A program made the translations under genes and the position numbers. Source: Streptomyces lienomycini (GTDB taxonomy: Bacteria > Actinomycetota > Actinomycetes > Streptomycetales > Streptomycetaceae). Taken from it: DNA of 64,000 nt. Where the stretch lies: assembly GCF_027947595.1 (NCBI RefSeq), contig NZ_CP116257.1, positions 310,001 to 374,000 on the forward strand, written 5' to 3'. Below, one piece after another: positions 59,925 through 64,000 of the stretch (position 1 is the stretch's first letter; every line of letters starts with the position of its first letter). The notes below the pieces were generated by a model. That model searched no databases and had not been told where the DNA came from. It was given only the letters and a program-made list of their open reading frames with translations.

Positions 59925-61091
59925 GTGAGTACGCCCCGGACCGTCGACCGCGCCTTCGAGACCGCCCTGTACGGCACCACCGACGACACCCTCGACACCG
60001 CCGCCTCGCTGCTCGCGGCCGACCCGACGGCCGACGCGGAACTGGCCCGGCGCGGCGGGGAGTTCGTGGACGCGGCGTGGCGGCGCGGGTGGCAGCCGGC
60101 CGACCTCGTGCGGATCGTCCGGCGCGAACTCGACGACCCGCACGTACGGCTGGTGGCCGCGCTGATCCGGACTCGGGCGCCGCACGACCGCGCACGCGGT
60201 CCCCGCTGGGCCGCGCAGCTCGACGACCTGCCGGACGCGGAGGCGACGCCGCCGCCCCGCACCGACCGCTTCTCGCACGCCACCGCCGTACTGGAGCTGT
60301 ACCGCCTGCTGCTGCGGCTGCCCGGCCTGGAGCCCCTGGAGATGGGGGCGGCGGGGAAGGGCGCGCACCGGGCCAGCGGTGACCGGCCCGAGTCCCGTGC
60401 CCTCGCCCGGATCCGCGCGCTGCTCGCCAAGGCGGAGGCGACCGGGTATCCCGAGGAGGCGGAGGCGCTGAGCGCCAAGGCGCAGGAGCTGATGGCCCGG
60501 CACAGCGTCGACGAGGCGCTGCTGGCCGCGCGGGGGCAGGCGCACGCCGCCTCGCCAAACGCCCCGGGCGCCTGCCGGATCGGCGTGGAGCAACCCTACG
60601 AGCAGGCCAAGGCGCTGCTCCTGGACGCGGTGGCCGACGCCAACCACTGCCGGGCCGTGTGGAACGAGCCCTTCGGCTTCTCCACCGTCGTCGGCTTCGA
60701 GACCGACCTGGAGGCGGTCGAGCTCCTCTACACCTCACTGCTGGTGCAGGCCGAGGCGGCGATGACGAAGGCGGAGGCCGGTCAGCGGGCCGGCGGGCGC
60801 AAGCGCACCAAGACCTTCCGCCAGTCGTTCCTCGCCGCCTACGCCCACCGCGCGGGCTCCCGGCTGCGGGCCGCGGCCGAGGCGGCCACCGCCGGCAACG
60901 GCGCGGCGGTGGACGTGGACCTGCTGCCGGTCCTCGCCTCGCGGGAGGCGGCGGTCACCGACCGGACGGAGCGCATGTTTCCCGAGACGACCACGACCCG
61001 CCTGCGCGGCGTGAGCGACGAGGCCGGCTGGACGGAGGGCACCCGCGCGGCCGACCGCGCCCGCGTCGGCCGCCGCCGTCCGCTGCCGTAG
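59925..61091 (+). CDS. DUF2786 protein
   Basis: A 388-residue protein. The DUF2786 signature is ALARIRALLAKAEATGYPEEAEALSAKAQELM (about residues 155-190, read in blocks). It continues with a mixed region and FRQSFLAAYAHRAGSRL. Function unknown; in other actinobacteria it is a conserved hypothetical. GTG 59925 with GGGTG context; the 5' end lies 38 bp from the palindromes. Confidence 0.82.
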   Translation: MSTPRTVDRAFETALYGTTDDTLDTAASLLAADPTADAELARRGGEFVDAAWRRGWQPADLVRIVRRELDDPHVRLVAALIRTRAPHDRARGPRWAAQLDDLPDAEATPPPRTDRFSHATAVLELYRLLLRLPGLEPLEMGAAGKGAHRASGDRPESRALARIRALLAKAEATGYPEEAEALSAKAQELMARHSVDEALLAARGQAHAASPNAPGACRIGVEQPYEQAKALLLDAVADANHCRAVWNEPFGFSTVVGFETDLEAVELLYTSLLVQAEAAMTKAEAGQRAGGRKRTKTFRQSFLAAYAHRAGSRLRAAAEAATAGNGAAVDVDLLPVLASREAAVTDRTERMFPETTTTRLRGVSDEAGWTEGTRAADRARVGRRRPLP

Positions 61092-61123
61092 GGCCCGTCC
61101 GGGCCGGGCGGGGGCGGACGGGC

Positions 61124-61780
61124 TCAGGAACCGAGGCCCGCCGTCGGCAGGCCGGGCGGCATCGACCCGCCCTCGGACCGGGTGTACGTCTCCTCGCCGA
61201 GACCGCCCTCCCAGGTCACCTCGAGCGTGGTGGCGCCGACCGACCGGACCTCGCCGTTCGCGCGGTCGTCGTTCCCGTCGTTGCAGGTGAGGCGGATCGT
61301 CCGGGTGCCGGACTGCTCGCTCGCGGTACCGCTGCACACGGTCCCGCCGGTGGCGAAGAGGCCCGCCTTGTCGCCGGTGACCACCAGCGCGACGGCCTGG
61401 CCGCCGGTGGTCGCCAGCCAGCTGCCCTCCAGCCCGCCCGCGGCGGACGGCGAGCCGCCGGTGCCTCCGGTGCCTTCGCCCGGGTCCGTGCTCGCGGACG
61501 CGCCGGAGGTCGCCGAAGGCTTGGCGTCGCCGCCCGAGCCGCCGTCGTCGGAGCCCCCGCCGTCGGTGCACGCCGTCAGGGCCAGCGCGCCCACCAGCCC
61601 GAGCGCCGGCACCGCGGCCCGCACCGACCGCCGTCCCCGGCGGCGCGGGACCCCGCCGGACGGGAGGCCCGGGCCGACGACGCTCGCCGCGCTCGCCGTA
61701 CTGGGCGCGCTCGCCGTACTCCCCGTACTCGCCGTGCTTGCCGTGCTCTTCGCAGTCGCCCACGTCACCGGAAGCTCCAA
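61124..61780 (-). CDS. Small lipoprotein
   Basis: A 218-residue exported protein. RRRGRRSVRAAVPALGLV then GALALTAC ends in the lipobox LTAC at about residue 71. Before it lies an N-terminal extension rich in Ser/Thr/Ala repeats (STASTGSTAS), so the true start may be internal; no clear start codon nearer the signal was found. The mature part begins with Gly/Ser/Asp-rich linker and ends in a beta-rich domain of about 100 residues with two cysteines. Unknown function. Confidence 0.72.
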   Translation of the reverse strand: MELPVTWATAKSTASTASTGSTASAPSTASAASVVGPGLPSGGVPRRRGRRSVRAAVPALGLVGALALTACTDGGGSDDGGSGGDAKPSATSGASASTDPGEGTGGTGGSPSAAGGLEGSWLATTGGQAVALVVTGDKAGLFATGGTVCSGTASEQSGTRTIRLTCNDGNDDRANGEVRSVGATTLEVTWEGGLGEETYTRSEGGSMPPGLPTAGLGS

Positions 61781-61821
61781 GCTGTAGCCGGACGGCCGGT
61801 TCGGCCCCGAACAGCCGCAAG

Positions 61822-62127
61822 CTACCAGGACGACTTGCGCACCCCGGGCAGATGTCCGGCGTGCGCCTGCTCGCGCAGATTCACTCGCGACAGCCCGAAG
61901 GTCCGGAAGTAGCCGCGCGGGCGCCCGTCCACCTGGTCGCGGTTGCGCACCCGCGTGGGGCTGGCGTCGCGGGGCTGCCTGCGCAGTTCCCGCTGGGCGG
62001 CGAGCCGTTCGGCCTCCGTGGAGGAGGGGCGGCGGACGGTCTCCTTCAACTCGGCCCGCCGTGCCGCGTACCGCGCGACGATCTCCCGCCGCTGCTCGTT
62101 CTTCGCGATCTTGCTCTTCTTCGCCAT
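61822..62127 (-). CDS. rpsN: 30S ribosomal protein S14 (zinc-free paralogue)
   Basis: A 101-residue S14: [20 protein letters not shown] ... and [20 protein letters not shown] with no CxxC motifs, so it is the longer, zinc-independent form that replaces the zinc-ribbon S14 under zinc starvation. The start overlaps the rpmB stop by one base (TGATG). Operon with rpmB; controlled by the Zur-like site at 62408. Confidence 0.95.
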   Translation of the reverse strand: MAKKSKIAKNEQRREIVARYAARRAELKETVRRPSSTEAERLAAQRELRRQPRDASPTRVRNRDQVDGRPRGYFRTFGLSRVNLREQAHAGHLPGVRKSSW

Positions 62128-62363
62128 CAGATCCTCACTCCACGGGCACGGATGCGCGCCACCGCCGCCTCGACGCCGATCGAGTCGACCGTCCTGATCC
62201 CCTTCGTGCTCAGCCGCAGCCGCACGTGCCGGCTCTCGCTCGGCAGCCAGTAGCGCTTCGTCTGGACGTTGGGGTCGAAGCGGCGCGAGGTGCGCCGGTG
62301 GGAGTGGGAGATGCGGTTGCCGAAACCGGGCCGGGCCCCGGTCAGCATGCAGTGGGCGGACAC
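62127..62363 (-). CDS. rpmB: 50S ribosomal protein L28 (zinc-free paralogue)
   Basis: A 78-residue L28: [25 protein letters not shown] is the standard start, but the family CxxC pairs are reduced to a single Cys, so it is a C-minus form. GTG 62363. AGGAGAGGT lies 6-14 bases upstream. First gene of the minus-strand zinc-regulated operon. Confidence 0.94.
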   Translation of the reverse strand: MSAHCMLTGARPGFGNRISHSHRRTSRRFDPNVQTKRYWLPSESRHVRLRLSTKGIRTVDSIGVEAAVARIRARGVRI

Positions 62364-62400
62364 GGTGACGTACCTCTCCTTCGGGCTTGAGAGCCCCTAG

Positions 62401-62429
62401 CTGTTAATGGAATTCATTTTCAGTAAGAT
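62401..62429 (+). promoter_or_regulatory. rpmG promoter, probably leaderless
   Basis: TAAGAT (62424-62429) is a -10 element only 6 bp before the rpmG ATG, with CTGTTA (62401-62406) 17 bp upstream. The transcript should begin at or next to the ATG at 62436. The Zur-like site fills the spacer. Confidence 0.6.
62408..62422. promoter_or_regulatory. Zur-box-like operator
   Basis: On the minus strand TGAAAATGAATTCCA resembles the Streptomyces Zur consensus TGAAAATGATTTTCA (recall), with near-palindromic symmetry. It lies between divergent rpmB and rpmG operons, overlapping their promoters; zinc-bound Zur would repress both. Confidence 0.75.
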
Positions 62430-62435
62430 ACCAGC

Positions 62436-62600
62436 ATGGCACGCAACGAACTCCGTCCGGTCATCAAGCTCCGGTCCACCGCCGGGACCGGCTACACCTA
62501 CGTCACCCGCAAGAACCGCCGCAACGACCCGGACCGGCTGGTCCTGCGCAAGTACGACCCCACGGCCGGCCGGCACGTCGACTTCCGAGAGGAGCGCTGA
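62436..62600 (+). CDS. rpmG: 50S ribosomal protein L33 (zinc-free paralogue)
   Basis: A 54-residue L33: [20 protein letters not shown] ... with no cysteines, the C-minus form. Short enough to be missed by size-limited gene searches. Starts ATG immediately after the -10 element, without a ribosome site (leaderless). Ends 6 bp before rpmE2. Confidence 0.93.
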   Translation: MARNELRPVIKLRSTAGTGYTYVTRKNRRNDPDRLVLRKYDPTAGRHVDFREER

Positions 62601-62606
62601 GAAGTC

Positions 62607-62861
62607 ATGCGCGAGGGCATCCACCCCGAGTACCGCCCGGTCGTCTTCCGCGACCGCGCCGCCGACTACGCCTTCCTCACCCGCTCGACCATGACCAGTG
62701 AGCGCACGGTCGAGTGGGAGGACGGCCACACCTACCCGGTCGTCGACGTCGAGATCTCCCACGTCAGCCACCCCTTCTACACCGGCACCGCCCGCGTCCT
62801 GGACACCGCCGGACGCGTGGAGCGCTTCGAGCGCCGGTACGGGAAGGAGGGCGGGGCGTGA
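62607..62861 (+). CDS. rpmE2: 50S ribosomal protein L31 type B
   Basis: An 84-residue L31: [20 protein letters not shown] lacks the four zinc cysteines of type A L31; [20 protein letters not shown] is the family C-terminus. Type B replaces type A when zinc is scarce. Its TGA overlaps the GTG of the CobW-like gene. Confidence 0.95.
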   Translation: MREGIHPEYRPVVFRDRAADYAFLTRSTMTSERTVEWEDGHTYPVVDVEISHVSHPFYTGTARVLDTAGRVERFERRYGKEGGA

Positions 62862-64000
62862 GCGGGCGAGGCCGCCCGCACGGGCTGCCGGTGGTGATCG
62901 TCGGCGGGCTGCACGCCGACGCGCGCGGGGCGGCCGTGGCGCGGCTGCTGGCCGACGTGCCCGGCAGTGTCGTCCTCCACCACGACCTGGCGACGGCCAC
63001 CGCGGGCACGGTCGTCCGCACCGTGCGGGACGCCACCGGCATTCTCTCCGCGGGCGAGGCGCCCCTGGTCAACGACTGCGCGTGCTGCGCCCTGCGCGAG
63101 GACCTCGTCCCCGAGCTGGTCCGGCTCGCGGAGAGCGGGGGCACCCCGCTGGCGGTCGTCGAGCTGTGGGACTCCGTCGAGCCCAAGGCGATGGCGGAGG
63201 TGGTGGCGTCCGGCGGGTTCACCGTCACCGGCGTGATCACCGCCGTCGACCCGGCCCTCGTCCTGCCGTACCTCGGCAACGGCGACGACCTCGCCGAGGG
63301 CGGTCTCGCCGCCGCGGCCACCGATCAACGCACCGTCGCCGACACCTTCGCGCGGCAGCTGGAGTACGCCTCCGTCCTCGCGCTCGCCGAGTCCCTCCCC
63401 GGCTCCCCGGAGGCCGACGACGAGGACCGCGAGCTGCTGGCCCAGCTGCATCCGACGGCCCGCCGGGTCCCGATCGGCCACGGGAACCCGGCGGGCGCAC
63501 CCCACGCGAGCCCGGAGCTGGCGCGGGCCGCCCTCGCCGGGTTCGACGTGGAGGCCGCGGCCGCCGCCCAGCACCCGGCCTGCGCCCTGCTGCCCGCCGA
63601 GGCCGACGCGCACGGCGTGGCCACCCTGGTCTGGCACCGCCGCCGCCCCTTCCACCTGGAGCGGCTGTACGCGGCGCTGGAGGACCTGACGTGCGCCGCG
63701 GCCCGCAGCCGGGGCCGGTTCTGGCTCGCCGGCAAGGGGGACACGCTGCTGCACTGGGACGCGGCCGGCGGCGCCCTGTGCGTGGAGAGCGCGGGGCCGT
63801 GGCTCGCCTCGCTGCCCGACGCCGCCTGGGAGCTGGTACCGCCCGTGCGCCGTGCCGCCGCCGCGCTGGACTGGGACCCCGAGCACGGCGACCGCTGCCA
63901 GCACCTCGTCTTCACGTCGCCCGGGCTCGACCGCGACGGCCTGGCACGGCTCCTGGAGTCCTGTCTGCTGACCGACGCCGAGTACGCGGCCGGGCAGGCC
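62858..64000 (+). CDS. CobW-like (COG0523) protein without P-loop, 3'-truncated by window edge
   Basis: 381 codons to the window end. COG0523/G3E-family features: [16 protein letters not shown] is the CxCC metal-binding motif, [11 protein letters not shown] replaces the usual ETSG, and the C-terminal [15 protein letters not shown] matches the CobW C-terminal domain. But the P-loop GxxxxGKT is replaced by [12 protein letters not shown], so GTP binding is doubtful. Located in a Zur-regulated operon, it probably handles zinc supply. GTG at 62858 overlaps rpmE2. Confidence 0.85.
   Translation, partial: MSGRGRPHGLPVVIVGGLHADARGAAVARLLADVPGSVVLHHDLATATAGTVVRTVRDATGILSAGEAPLVNDCACCALREDLVPELVRLAESGGTPLAVVELWDSVEPKAMAEVVASGGFTVTGVITAVDPALVLPYLGNGDDLAEGGLAAAATDQRTVADTFARQLEYASVLALAESLPGSPEADDEDRELLAQLHPTARRVPIGHGNPAGAPHASPELARAALAGFDVEAAAAAQHPACALLPAEADAHGVATLVWHRRRPFHLERLYAALEDLTCAAARSRGRFWLAGKGDTLLHWDAAGGALCVESAGPWLASLPDAAWELVPPVRRAAAALDWDPEHGDRCQHLVFTSPGLDRDGLARLLESCLLTDAEYAAGQA

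Noticed and set aside
1-64000. CRISPR arrays, rRNA operons, insertion sequences or biosynthetic clusters
   Set aside because: No spaced direct repeats, rRNA sequence, transposase or PKS/NRPS modules were seen.

Overview
The window is a stretch of high-GC chromosome, almost certainly Streptomyces. Third codon positions are G/C-rich, GTG starts are common, and the markers (bldG with its anti-sigma partner, hppA, topA without zinc fingers, a membrane-protein/thymidylate-kinase fusion, Crp, a Tad pilus locus) follow an order I recall from the S. coelicolor group. That comparison is from memory; no search was run. No rRNA, CRISPR array, biosynthetic cluster or insertion sequence is visible.

Layout. 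1-6.2 kb: two ArsA/Get3-like ATPases (minus), then DUF4177, RidA, epoxide-hydrolase-like, Nudix and metallo-beta-lactamase-fold genes (plus). 6.3-10.5 kb: crp diverging from endonuclease III, a CoA-type Nudix hydrolase and a MarP-like membrane serine protease. 10.9-16.1 kb: alpha/beta hydrolase, holin-like membrane protein, nhaA and acs, all minus. 16.3-18.8 kb: a SulP transporter fused to carbonic anhydrase. 19-23.5 kb: a secreted deacetylase-like lipoprotein, a CooC/ParA-type ATPase, a degenerate Fic-like protein and a HAD phosphatase. 24.1-30.4 kb: a Tad (Flp pilus) operon with a CpaE/Ssd-like protein, TadA ATPase, TadB, TadC, a pilin-like peptide, TadE and a TadG-like protein whose frame has no stop until deep inside the convergent MrfA-type helicase gene. 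33-47 kb: bldG and its anti-sigma partner, hppA, a lipoprotein, a methyltransferase, topA, tmk fusion and holB, many separated by strong intrinsic terminators.

The accessory part is 49.2-57.2 kb. A tRNA-Thr(CGT) gene is followed about 7.9 kb later by a second copy of its 3' half (42 of 43 bases identical), the signature of an integrated element. No integrase remains. The cargo is two secreted alpha/beta-hydrolase peptidases, a TetR gene with a two-site operator, an unknown membrane protein, a MerR gene divergent from one peptidase with paired MerR-type promoters, a broken MerR copy and a broken FAD-linked oxidase. A third peptidase paralogue sits just outside the tRNA.

Beyond the island are a frameshifted family-A DNA polymerase, an HTH/Clp-N protein with palindromic sites at its start, a DUF2786 protein, a lipoprotein, and a zinc-responsive locus: rpsN-rpmB and rpmG-rpmE2-cobW diverge from one Zur-box-like site, and the CobW-like protein has lost its P-loop. 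The sequence stops inside that gene; it also begins inside the first ATPase gene.
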